Assembly: GCA_011049495.1 (NCBI GenBank)
Contig: DSBF01000069.1
Span: 1-7,423 of the forward strand
Direction: 5' to 3'
Length of the DNA stretch: 7,423 bases
DNA from: Ignavibacteria bacterium
Lineage (GTDB): Bacteria > Bacteroidota > Ignavibacteria > Ignavibacteriales > Melioribacteraceae
The translations under genes were made by a program, and so were the position numbers. Shown here piece by piece: positions 1 through 5,326 of the stretch; the first letter of the stretch is position 1, and each line of letters begins with the position of its first letter. The notes under the pieces were generated by a model. That model saw nothing but the letters and a program-made list of their open reading frames with translations, had not been told where the DNA came from and made no database searches.

Positions 1-250
1 CTCCTAATAGATATTTGAATGAAAAATCTAAAATGCTGTTTTTATTTACTTCAACAACCCCTTTAGGGACTTCAGCCATTTTCTCTTTGAATTGAAAAAC
101 AATTAGTTTAGAATATTCTTTGCTATTAGAATCTTTATAAATGTCAGATTCACTATGCATATTGGGTTCACTCACCAGTGTTAACTGCCCCAAAACACGA
201 GTTGAGAGTATTATTATAAATAGCAATGTTAAAATGGTTACTTTATTCAT
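1..250 (-). CDS. N-terminal part of an exported protein, possibly a subtilisin-like protease prodomain (partial)
   Basis: The gene starts with ATG at 250 and runs off the left edge, leaving 83 codons. A textbook AAGGAG (258-263) lies 7 bases upstream and fixes the start. Residues 1-22 form a signal peptide: MNK, a hydrophobic core (ILTLLFIIIL), and a likely cleavage after VLG before Q22. The mature start is polar. It is followed around residues 50-80 by a stretch beginning KLIVFQFKEKMAEVPKGV, which resembles the opening strand and turn of propeptides on secreted subtilisin-like (S8) proteases of this group. That resemblance is a recollection of style, and no catalytic residue lies in the window. 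The gene follows the Kelch gene on the same strand after a 58-bp gap containing an 18-bp palindrome. It is certainly exported; the function is a guess. Confidence 0.7.
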   Translation of the reverse strand, partial: MNKVTILTLLFIIILSTRVLGQLTLVSEPNMHSESDIYKDSNSKEYSKLIVFQFKEKMAEVPKGVVEVNKNSILDFSFKYLLG

Positions 251-293
251 TTCACTACTCCTTAATATTATTATATTGGCTTTTAATTATAGT

Positions 294-311
294 TAGTATC
301 ATATGATACTA
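294..311. promoter_or_regulatory. Perfect 18-bp palindrome overlapping the Kelch gene stop codon
   Basis: The sequence tagtatcatatgatacta is its own reverse complement over all 18 bases. Its last three bases are the TAG stop of the upstream minus-strand gene. It could fold as a 7-bp stem with an ATAT loop or bind a dimeric regulator. No T-run follows it on the minus strand, so it is a poor intrinsic terminator for the Kelch gene. It sits about 45 bp upstream of the start of the next gene, where an operator could act. Confidence 0.3.
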
Positions 312-1721
312 TTTAATTAAAATCATTTTTTTTGTTTCACTAAATTGGTTTGTCTTTAATGTGTAAAAATAAATACCGCTGCTTAATCCTTCCGCATTAA
401 AGTCTTTGCTGTACCTGCCCGACTTTTTTATTTCATCCTCTAATACCTCTATCACCTCTCCAATAACATTATATACTTTTAACTCAACCTTTGTCTCATG
501 CTTTATTTCATATTCTATTCTAGTAGAAGGATTAAAAGGGTTAGGGTAATTTTGGGCTAAAGAAAATGTAAAATCATCTTGAAATTCATCCATTATATTA
601 GTTATTGAATCGAATATCCAGCATCTCCTCGACGGAGTTAAAAAAACTATACCGCCGTCAATTATTCGGAACTCCCATCCGCCGATAACAGCTACACTTC
701 CGTCAAGCAGTTGAACACTGTTTTCTTTAGCTAAAAACTTCTTAATTGGAAAAGGTTCGCTGTAAACGGGTCTCATCTGTTTTAGATCATATATTTCCCA
801 TGTGTCTCTTTCTGTTTCGTTGTAATAAGAACCTCCAATTATCAACGCTTTTTCGGACAATGGGAAATAATATACTGCGGGGTCAGACCTATAATAGATC
901 ATATCCTCAACTAAAAACCATTCATTTTTATCCGTATCATAAACTTCGCATTTTTTACCAAAAGAAACAGCGCTTCCGGCAACAAATACGTTTCCGTTAT
1001 TCAGTAAAATTGCATCATGCCCGTTTCTATTTTCGTTCATAGGGGCTACTATTTGCCATGTGTCTGTGGCAGGGTCATAAATTTCACAACTATTTATAAT
1101 TTCATTTTCACTTCTACCACCAGAAACTAAAACAGAACCGTTTTGCAGAAGGACTGCGGAAGCGTTCTCTCTGGCAAAATTCATAGGTGTGGCAGGGTTC
1201 CATTTTTCGGTTTGTGGATCATAGATTTCGCAGTCAGCTAATTCTACGAGGGGTGCCCCAAGCGAATCATGTGCCCATCCACCAATCAACATCACTTTTC
1301 CGTCCAACAGTTTTACAACACTATATATGCTTGTTTCTCTCCCTATTGTTATAGAGTCGGTCATGCTCCATGTTTCCGTTAAAGGGTCAAATAGTTCGCA
1401 GCTTCTATCACTGTTATATGAACCAATGGCTAATACTCTGCCGTCATCCAAAATAATAGTCTTGTAAGAGGCTCTGCCAACATTTAGTGAGTCAGTGTAT
1501 CTCCATGTATTTTCTTCAATGTCATATATCTCGCAAGTTTTACTTGTGTTGAAAGCACCATTACCGCATACAAGTATATTTCCGTTTTTTAGTGTAACTA
1601 TAGTATGTCCTCTTCTTGGTTGGTTTAATGAACTTATTTCCTGCCAGCCTCCATACTCCTGAGTTACACCGGTTATGTTTAGCAACAGTAAACAAATAAA
1701 AGTCAGTTTTAACATTTTCAT
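309..1721 (-). CDS. Secreted seven-bladed Kelch-repeat protein with type IX sorting domain
   Basis: This 470-aa protein has a signal peptide at residues 1-20 (hydrophobic core LTFICLLLLNI, cleavage near VTQ). Seven Kelch blades cover about 37-375. Each has the G-G or G-N turn (for example LIGGW, LVSGG, LIIGG) followed by a C-E-I-Y-D-x-x-T-x-x-W strand. Residues 384-470 are a T9SS type A sorting domain: NYPNPFNPST at 391-400, then KVYNVIGEV, GLSSGIYFY and a terminal KMILIK. Such proteins are exported by Sec, then moved across the outer membrane by T9SS, where the tail is cut or anchored. A Kelch propeller suggests binding to protein or glycan; no enzymatic residues are evident. The start at 1721 is chosen because GAAAGGA lies 8 bases upstream. 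A competing ATG at 1728 is in another frame and too close to that site. The gene follows the propeller gene at 1796-3115 and may share its transcript. Confidence 0.93.
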   Translation of the reverse strand: MKMLKLTFICLLLLNITGVTQEYGGWQEISSLNQPRRGHTIVTLKNGNILVCGNGAFNTSKTCEIYDIEENTWRYTDSLNVGRASYKTIILDDGRVLAIGSYNSDRSCELFDPLTETWSMTDSITIGRETSIYSVVKLLDGKVMLIGGWAHDSLGAPLVELADCEIYDPQTEKWNPATPMNFARENASAVLLQNGSVLVSGGRSENEIINSCEIYDPATDTWQIVAPMNENRNGHDAILLNNGNVFVAGSAVSFGKKCEVYDTDKNEWFLVEDMIYYRSDPAVYYFPLSEKALIIGGSYYNETERDTWEIYDLKQMRPVYSEPFPIKKFLAKENSVQLLDGSVAVIGGWEFRIIDGGIVFLTPSRRCWIFDSITNIMDEFQDDFTFSLAQNYPNPFNPSTRIEYEIKHETKVELKVYNVIGEVIEVLEDEIKKSGRYSKDFNAEGLSSGIYFYTLKTNQFSETKKMILIK

Positions 1722-1763
1722 TTTCCATTTCCTTTCAAAAGTTTTGTCTTGTTGAAAGTTAGA

Positions 1764-1795
1764 TCAAATAAATTTCTTTTTCATTCTACACCTCC
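1764..1795 (-). other. Six-codon mini-ORF (MKKKFI) with strong GGAGG site, leader copy A
   Basis: On the minus strand, AAGGAGGTG is an almost complete match to the 16S anti-Shine-Dalgarno sequence and overlaps the TAA stop of the upstream propeller gene. ATG follows GGAGG by 6 bases (ATG at 1784). The frame reads M-K-K-K-F-I and ends at TGA (1764-1766). The Kelch gene starts 42 bases further on with its own weaker site. A matching arrangement occurs at 3162-3193. It may be a translated leader that couples the two genes, or the stub of an older gene start. Only the sequence pattern is seen; translation is inferred. Confidence 0.4.
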
Positions 1796-1864
1796 TTATT
1801 TAATTAAAATCATTGGTTTTGTAATTACGTTTGATTCTGTAATTAAGGAGTAATAATAAACACC
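1782..1864. repeat. 83-bp direct repeat, copy A (3' end of propeller gene plus leader start)
   Basis: This segment matches 3180-3262 at 76 of 83 positions by direct alignment without gaps. It covers the last 22 codons and stop of the propeller gene, the GGAGG site and the ATG of the mini-ORF. The two copies lie 1398 bp apart in the same orientation, so recombination between them would remove the propeller gene. The Kelch gene's tail is not this similar at the DNA level, which points to recent duplication or gene conversion of this one tail. Confidence 0.85.
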
Positions 1865-3115
1865 ACTAGCAAGTCCTTCTGCATTAAAGGTAACGCTATA
1901 AGTACCGCTTTGTTTCTTTTCATTAACAAGGGTTGTGATTACTCTGCCAAGCGTGTCATAAACTAATAATCTTATTTTTACGAGGGATTGATTCGGCAGT
2001 TGAGGGAGTGAATAAGTTATCGTAGTGCTTGGGTTAAAAGGGTTCGGGTAATTATTTATTGATAAATACGCTTTGGGTAATTTAATATCATTTTCAACAG
2101 ACGTAATCGGAGAGCTTAAATCATAACCATAAATACGGGCTTCTGTAGCATTCCAATAAAAAATAGTGTCGTTATCCATCCATTCAACATTATATTTTTT
2201 ACCATAGTCATCACATATTCCATAGAGGTATGTTTTATTAGAATCAGAAAAATGACAATATATTCCTGAAGCGCTTATTGTATAAAAGAAACCAACGAAT
2301 GCCATTTTCTTTTTATTGGGGGACCATTGTAATGACTCGAATCCGAATGGAGAACCCTTACAATGACTTTCCGGGTTCTCCGTATCAAAATCGTAAAAAA
2401 CTTCACTTCTTTTACTATCTAAATTGTATTTCCATATTCTCTGCCAGTTGTATTCGCTGTTTACATAAAGAAGATAATCATCATATGGAAAATATTTGAA
2501 TGCAACGATTTCATGAGATTTCAAAACAGTATCAACTATCTCTCCAGCTTTTAAATTAACATCAATTATTATATCCCTATTTGTAGTACAAAACATCATA
2601 GTTGTATCAGATGACCATGAAGGATTTGGACGTTCCCAGCGCAGCCCCATACTTTCAGATAGTGAATTATATAATTTCTTATCGGATATTGAATAGTAGC
2701 TATTTGCTCTCACAGAATAAGGATTATCTTCTCCGGAAGTACCGATAAAACCAAAATCATTTGGCGAAAACATAAATGATAAACCACCTTTGAAATCTTC
2801 AAGATTTTCAAATGTTAGAACAGAATCATTTTCAAAGTCTATAAATCCATACTCATGAATGAATGCCCAATAATTCTTGTTGGCAAATTGAGGACAATAT
2901 GGATATACGGTTGTATCAAGTTTATTTGTAGTCAGGTTATATGAAAAAACATCATTCGAAAACAAGTGATCTATATAAACCACTCTAGCTCTTCTATCTA
3001 TGGAAAAATCTAATGCCGCCAAATCTGAAATTAAAAACGGTTGAGCAAAACTCATTTGACTAAGTTGTAAAACAAAAAAAATAATAATTGTGATTTGTGT
3101 TTTTAAAACTCTCAT
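1796..3115 (-). CDS. Secreted TolB/WD-like beta-propeller protein with type IX sorting domain
   Basis: This 439-aa protein has a signal peptide at residues 1-24 (core ITIIIFFVLQL, cleavage near SFAQ|P). Residues 25-345 carry weakly repeated beta strands with TolB/WD-type W-S-P-N/D turns, such as PSWSSDTTMMF (165-175) and SLQWSPNKKKMAFVG (261-275). They fit a degenerate propeller, with no catalytic motif seen. Residues 352-439 are a T9SS sorting domain: NNYPNPFNPSTTI, LLVYDTLGRVITTL, GLASGVYYYSL and a terminal KPMILIK. The protein is probably displayed on or released from the cell surface. The start at 3115 is supported by AAAGGAAAGGA just upstream. Its stop codon overlaps the GGAGG site of a mini-ORF that precedes the Kelch gene. 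Ligand and role are unknown. Confidence 0.9.
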   Translation of the reverse strand: MRVLKTQITIIIFFVLQLSQMSFAQPFLISDLAALDFSIDRRARVVYIDHLFSNDVFSYNLTTNKLDTTVYPYCPQFANKNYWAFIHEYGFIDFENDSVLTFENLEDFKGGLSFMFSPNDFGFIGTSGEDNPYSVRANSYYSISDKKLYNSLSESMGLRWERPNPSWSSDTTMMFCTTNRDIIIDVNLKAGEIVDTVLKSHEIVAFKYFPYDDYLLYVNSEYNWQRIWKYNLDSKRSEVFYDFDTENPESHCKGSPFGFESLQWSPNKKKMAFVGFFYTISASGIYCHFSDSNKTYLYGICDDYGKKYNVEWMDNDTIFYWNATEARIYGYDLSSPITSVENDIKLPKAYLSINNYPNPFNPSTTITYSLPQLPNQSLVKIRLLVYDTLGRVITTLVNEKKQSGTYSVTFNAEGLASGVYYYSLITESNVITKPMILIK

Positions 3116-3161
3116 TTTTTCCTTTCCTTTTCATAAAATTCTTTGCCAATATAAACTCACG

Positions 3162-3193
3162 TTATAGTAATTTTCTTTTCATACTGCACCTCC
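3162..3193 (-). other. Six-codon mini-ORF (MKRKLL) with strong GGAGG site, leader copy B
   Basis: This matches copy A at 1764-1795. AAGGAGGTG overlaps the TAA of the upstream T9SS tail remnant, then 6 bases, then ATG at 3182. The frame M-K-R-K-L-L ends at TAA (3162-3164). The propeller gene starts 46 bases later behind GGAAAGGA. Both copies stop at codon 7, but with different stop codons (TGA and TAA) and partly different codons. The bases after the stop are poorly conserved until the GAAAGGAAA stretch before each real start. Confidence 0.4.
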
Positions 3194-3262
3194 TTATTTT
3201 ATTAAAAGCATTGGTTTTGTAATTACGTGTGATTCTGTAATTAAGGAGTAATAATAGACTCC
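3180..3262. repeat. 83-bp direct repeat, copy B (3' end of collapsed cargo gene)
   Basis: This is the partner of 1782-1864, with 76 of 83 positions identical. It encodes the same sorting-domain ending (GVYYYSLITES then VITKPM and LLIK) plus the stop, the GGAGG site and the mini-ORF ATG. Similarity stops abruptly at 3262, which marks a deletion or recombination junction within the pseudogene. Confidence 0.85.
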
Positions 3263-3342
3263 TCATTTAAGTATTCTATATTTATTTGAGTAAAACAAAT
3301 ATTGCTTAAAAAAATAAATAAAATTACCTGTAAGGTTTTCAT
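3194..3342 (-). pseudogene. Collapsed T9SS-cargo gene: signal peptide joined out of frame to sorting-domain tail
   Basis: ATG at 3342 opens a typical signal peptide, MKTLQVILFIFLSNICFTQ, followed by INIEYLNEES, and stops at TAA (3241-3243) after 33 codons. In another frame, positions 3262-3194 encode GVYYYSLITES, H, VITKPMLLIK and stop. That is the end of a T9SS sorting domain, nearly identical to the end of the propeller gene (1796-3115). A TGA (3263-3265) sits just before it in that frame. The simplest reading is a large internal deletion that removed the body of a third cargo gene and joined its first roughly 25 codons to its last 22 in the wrong frame. No good ribosome binding site precedes 3342. 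A short 33-aa product could still be made and exported, but it would lack the sorting tail. Confidence 0.75.
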
Positions 3343-3376
3343 ACTAACTCAAGTTCAGAATGCTGATTAAATAAAC

Positions 3377-3417
3377 CGGGGATAACGAGAAATTCAAAAT
3401 ACATTTTGTTATCCCCG
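3377..3417 (-). terminator. Hairpin downstream of the orphan 195-aa gene
   Basis: The arms cggggataac (3377-3386) and gttatccccg (3408-3417) pair perfectly over 10 bp with a 21-base loop. The loop contains a second inverted repeat, caaaat/attttg, which would compete with the main stem at one base. On the minus strand it lies about 50 bases past the stop of the gene at 3467-4054 and is followed by GGTTTATTT, a poor T-run. Another cccc/gggg pairing with 3426-3429 is possible. It probably ends transcription of the orphan gene. The rest of 3343-3466 shows no coding signal. Confidence 0.5.
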
Positions 3418-3466
3418 ATTATGTAGGGGAACTTATGAAGATTTTTTTATTATAGAAATTGCTTAG

Positions 3467-4054
3467 TTAATACCTATCAACAACAACTTTATCAAAATGA
3501 TTAAATACTTCTTTTTGTGCCGGGTTTAAATCTTCACCAAAAATTATCTTGATTAAATTATAGCGTGCAATCATAGATTCGTAAATATCATCTGAGAATA
3601 GAACCTCGATGTAATCTTCAACTTCTGACATACTTTCCTCTTTTCCGCAAAATGACAGCAGCATAGAAAATATTTCATAGAGTTTCTGTTTATCAAAATT
3701 CGCGGATTGGTTGTTGTAAGCGACTGCCAAAGCTGCGCCGGCAAAGTATGCAAGCTCTATTTTTACATTACCATGAAGGGAAATTTTTTCTTTAATCAAA
3801 TTAAAAAATGCAGTCAAGTATTCGGAAACATCCTGCTTATTTCTAAACTGAGGAAATGTAATTAATGATTCACCGAATACATTTTTATAATCATCTTCAA
3901 ATAAGAAGAGAGATTTGTAATTCTGTGTACAATTAGACATGTTAGGGTTTTGTGCATCACTCCCAAATAATGATTCAATTTCACTTTCGAATAGAGAATA
4001 AAAGTAACCAAGCTTAAAAGATGATACGATTACTTTCCTTAGGTGCGCCTGCAT
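3467..4054 (-). CDS. Hypothetical 195-aa, mostly helical cytoplasmic protein
   Basis: I do not recognise this protein. It has no signal peptide or membrane segment. Predicted character is alpha-helical: amphipathic stretches at about 1-30, 74-95, 97-113 (AYFAGAALAVAY), 122-140 and 141-175, ending in KEVFNHFDKVVVDRY. The three cysteines (42, 136 and none clustered elsewhere) do not suggest a metal site. ATG at 4054 is preceded by AAGGA with a 6-base spacer, so the start is sound. It stands alone: a hairpin lies downstream, and upstream is the 477-bp gap with the fold-back element. A possible promoter lies at 4117-4145. Codon use looks like normal coding sequence, so it is probably a real gene of narrow distribution. 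Confidence 0.75.
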   Translation of the reverse strand: MQAHLRKVIVSSFKLGYFYSLFESEIESLFGSDAQNPNMSNCTQNYKSLFLFEDDYKNVFGESLITFPQFRNKQDVSEYLTAFFNLIKEKISLHGNVKIELAYFAGAALAVAYNNQSANFDKQKLYEIFSMLLSFCGKEESMSEVEDYIEVLFSDDIYESMIARYNLIKIIFGEDLNPAQKEVFNHFDKVVVDRY

Positions 4055-4116
4055 AGAAATTCCTTATTATAATGTATGAAATTAAACTTTTTGATATTCG
4101 CTAAATTGTTATAATT

Positions 4117-4145
4117 TCTATACTTACAAGGATTTAATATAGCAA
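4117..4145 (-). promoter_or_regulatory. Possible sigma70-like promoter for the 195-aa gene
   Basis: On the minus strand, TTGCTA (4140-4145) and TATAGA (4117-4122) are separated by 17 bases. Each hexamer has two departures from TTGACA/TATAAT. It would start transcription about 55 bases before the ATG at 4054. In such AT-rich DNA this match can arise by chance, and Bacteroidota-type promoters differ from this consensus. Confidence 0.22.
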
Positions 4146-4173
4146 AACTTTATACTCTCCGAATCCGTACAAA

Positions 4174-4212
4174 TACTTAGTAAAAGAAAAATATTTCTAA
4201 TTTTACTAAGTA
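4174..4212 (-). terminator. Strong AT-rich hairpin immediately after a small minus-strand ORF
   Basis: The arms tacttagtaaaa (4174-4185) and ttttactaagta (4201-4212) pair over 12 bp. An inner gaaa/tttc stem (4186-4189 with 4194-4197) extends this around an AATA loop, leaving a 3-base bulge. On the minus strand it begins 7 bases after the TAG that ends the small ORF at 4220-4327 and is followed by TTTGT. Its position suggests a terminator for that ORF; the T-run is short. Confidence 0.45.
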
Positions 4213-4219
4213 CTTATAC

Positions 4220-4327
4220 CTAATTATCTTCAAATTCTAGCTGTCTATATTTCTTTATCAAATAACTCTTAAAATCAGTTCTGTATTTGATAATTATGTT
4301 ATCATCACAGCTATTAAGTAAGTCACC
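4220..4327 (-). pseudogene. 3' part of a small gene, probably lipoprotein-like, cut by the fold-back element
   Basis: Minus-strand frame 4327-4220 is open for 35 codons and reads G-D-L-L-N-S-C-D-D-N-I-I-I-K-Y, then RTDFKSYLIKKYRQLEFEDN and TAG. It lacks a start codon in its first part, and TAA closes it at 4328-4330 inside the terminal repeat of the element. If the element (4322-4454) and one copy of the TAAGTAA repeat are removed, the frame continues into 4462-4479. The joined reading is ILPLFILLNSCDDN. That resembles a lipoprotein signal peptide with lipobox LNSC and the acidic residues after Cys that mark surface lipoproteins in Bacteroidota. A stop at 4480-4482 and the lack of an ATG mean the ancestral start is lost or non-standard (ATT at 4479). 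A terminator-like hairpin follows directly. The coding assignment is tentative. Confidence 0.35.
4315..4321. repeat. Left 7-bp direct repeat (TAAGTAA), possible target duplication
   Basis: This is identical to 4455-4461 and abuts the left end of the 133-bp fold-back element. In AT-rich DNA a 7-base match is not rare, but its exact position at both ends of the inverted repeats favours a target site duplication. Confidence 0.45.
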
Positions 4328-4454
4328 TTACGCACAAACATTGAAGGTTGCTTGTTTTTAAACTTCAATGTTGCATTAATAGGCTAAAATTAAGTTACCT
4401 GAAAGGTCTGAAAACAGTAACCTTTAAGGTAATAACATCTTTGCGTTAGGTGAG
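4322..4454. mobile_element. 133-bp MITE-like fold-back element with terminal inverted repeats and two internal hairpins
   Basis: The ends TCACCTTACGCA (4323-4334) and TGCGTTAGGTGA (4442-4453) pair at 11 of 12 positions. Inside are two hairpins. The first has arms aacattgaag (4337-4346) and cttcaatgtt (4363-4372), a perfect 10 bp. The second has TTACCT/AGGTAA (4395-4400 with 4427-4432), a G/A mismatch, AAAGGT/ACCTTT (4402-4407 with 4420-4425) and CTG/CAG around an AAAA loop. The whole forms a three-way junction. It carries no ORF, and TAAGTAA flanks it on both sides. These are the marks of a non-autonomous miniature transposon, and a structured RNA is the main alternative. No parent transposase is present and the family cannot be named from the ends. 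Confidence 0.55.
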
Positions 4455-4461
4455 TAAGTAA
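4455..4461. repeat. Right 7-bp direct repeat (TAAGTAA), possible target duplication
   Basis: This is the partner of 4315-4321, directly adjoining the right end of the fold-back element. The 70 bases from here to the next gene (4462-4531) hold only the proposed 5' fragment of the interrupted small ORF. Confidence 0.45.
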
Positions 4462-4531
4462 AATGAAGAGAGGTAAAATCTATTGATGAAAAAATCCTAA
4501 TGGGGAGTAAAGTGCAAATTGTTTTAGAATT

Positions 4532-4909
4532 TTAATTAAGCGGAAAGTTCTTGAGTGTTGTTTTATTTTGTAATTGTGCCGTATTTAATATGCTATACCT
4601 GTTATTCTCCGATGACTTATTTTCACGAATAATTTTTTCGGAGTTATTCGTTATTTTTTTTACATCATTTGAATAGGTTGGAGCGCTGTACTTTGTTTGG
4701 TTTAACAACCTGGATTCAAGGTTTATATACTTCCTTGCATATTGATGATGGTTCTTTATAATTTTTCGTAACTGCTCTCTATTCTGTGTTGTTTTTTCTT
4801 CATGCTTATTTTTAAAAGTTTTGAAGAAAATAAAGGAGACTATTAACACGAATACAAGTGCTGTAAGAAAATAAAAAATTATGTTAGTTATAAAGGGTAT
4901 TAATTCCAT
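4532..4909 (-). CDS. Small single-pass membrane protein of unknown function
   Basis: From ATG at 4909 the product is 125 aa. A TTG four codons upstream (4921) would give 129 aa. Neither has a visible ribosome binding site, so ATG is preferred. Residues about 6-29 (from PFITNIIFYFL through FVLIVSFIFF) are one membrane helix. A Lys-rich patch (KTFKNKHEEK) follows, predicting a cytoplasmic C-terminus. Residues 40-75 are helical and charged (REQLRKIIKNHH, YARKYINLESRLL). The last roughly 50 residues are Asn/Ser/Lys-rich and probably disordered. This layout resembles small membrane-anchored adaptor or cell-envelope proteins, but no family is recognised. It lies between the zinc-ribbon gene and the interrupted small ORF, all on the minus strand. 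Confidence 0.6.
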   Translation of the reverse strand: MELIPFITNIIFYFLTALVFVLIVSFIFFKTFKNKHEEKTTQNREQLRKIIKNHHQYARKYINLESRLLNQTKYSAPTYSNDVKKITNNSEKIIRENKSSENNRYSILNTAQLQNKTTLKNFPLN

Positions 4910-4994
4910 GTGTACTGTCAATATTCGGATGGAAATTAGACAAAATTAATGCCATTGAAAAAATTCTTTTAAAGTGTGAATACTAAGGTGATAA

Positions 4995-5040
4995 GAAAAA
5001 AAGATGTCTCATTTATTTTCATAGTGATTTTTTTGAGACA
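4995..5040 (-). terminator. Intrinsic terminator overlapping the end of the zinc-ribbon gene
   Basis: On the minus strand TGTCTCA (5034-5040) pairs with TGAGACA (5005-5011). It is followed after two bases by eight T residues (4995-5002). The stem is only 7 bp with a 22-base loop, but the T-run is excellent. The hairpin lies inside the last 11 codons and stop codon (TGA 5009-5011) of the gene. It would insulate the membrane-protein gene downstream. Confidence 0.5.
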
Positions 5041-5215
5041 AATTTTCACTTTTATTTTCATCCGGATTCATTTCCTTATTGCAGGTTTCTCCTTTGCAGC
5101 ATTCATCAATATTTGTTTTACAAAAAGAACATTGCCCGTGCCCGTGAACCCAAATGATTTCAACTAAACTTCCGCACCAATTACAGATAACCGGTTTTTT
5201 ATTCTGTATATTCAA
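5009..5215 (-). CDS. Small zinc-ribbon-like Cys-rich protein
   Basis: This 68-aa protein has seven cysteines in the first 45 residues: C11-N-W-C14, then C29-S-F-C32, C39-C40 and C45. H24 and H26 lie in VHGHGQC. Two CxxC knuckles 15 residues apart fit a zinc ribbon. The HGHGQC...NIDECCKGE signature resembles a small uncharacterised protein common in Bacteroidota, from memory. The C-terminal 20 residues are Lys/Asn/Glu-rich and probably unstructured. No ATG is available. The frame opens with TTG at 5215 after a TAA 18 bases upstream, and only a weak AGAGAAAG precedes it. An intrinsic terminator overlaps the 3' end. It diverges from the TerB-like gene with 111 bp between them. Function is unknown; nucleic-acid or protein binding is plausible. 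Confidence 0.68.
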   Translation of the reverse strand: MNIQNKKPVICNWCGSLVEIIWVHGHGQCSFCKTNIDECCKGETCNKEMNPDENKSENLSQKNHYENK

Positions 5216-5326
5216 GAAACTTTCTCTGTTCTGTTTATGTAATAGAAGTACAAAAAATATTTAAGCGAAATTAATTCGGAAGAATTTTGTAACTTCGTCA
5301 ACCTCACAAAAAAATATTTATATATA

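Noticed and set aside
746..1042. 98-codon plus-strand frame
   Set aside because: It is antisense to the Kelch gene, without a ribosome binding site or domain-like composition. It is a shadow of the real frame.
2278..2499. 73-codon plus-strand frame
   Set aside because: It is antisense to the TolB/WD-like propeller gene, with no coding features of its own.
3571..3753. 60-codon minus-strand frame
   Set aside because: It lies in an alternative frame entirely inside the better supported 195-aa gene.
4066..4071. TATAAT on the minus strand upstream of the 195-aa gene
   Set aside because: It touches the ribosome binding site, so a transcript from it would start after the AAGGA needed for translation. 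No -35 box is placed correctly.
4325..4451. Integron attC recombination site (GTTAGGT at 4445-4451 fits GTTRRRY)
   Set aside because: The partner box reads ACCTTAC, which breaks RYYYAAC. The interior forms two separate hairpins rather than one long imperfect stem with the L boxes, and no integrase or cassette array is present.
4174..4461. CRISPR-like array in the gene-poor stretch
   Set aside because: The repeats are inverted rather than direct, occur once each and have no regular spacing. No cas genes are nearby.
4976..5167. 63-codon plus-strand hydrophobic frame
   Set aside because: It is antisense to the zinc-ribbon-like gene. Its hydrophobicity follows from reading Lys/Asn/Glu-rich codons backwards, and it crosses the terminator.
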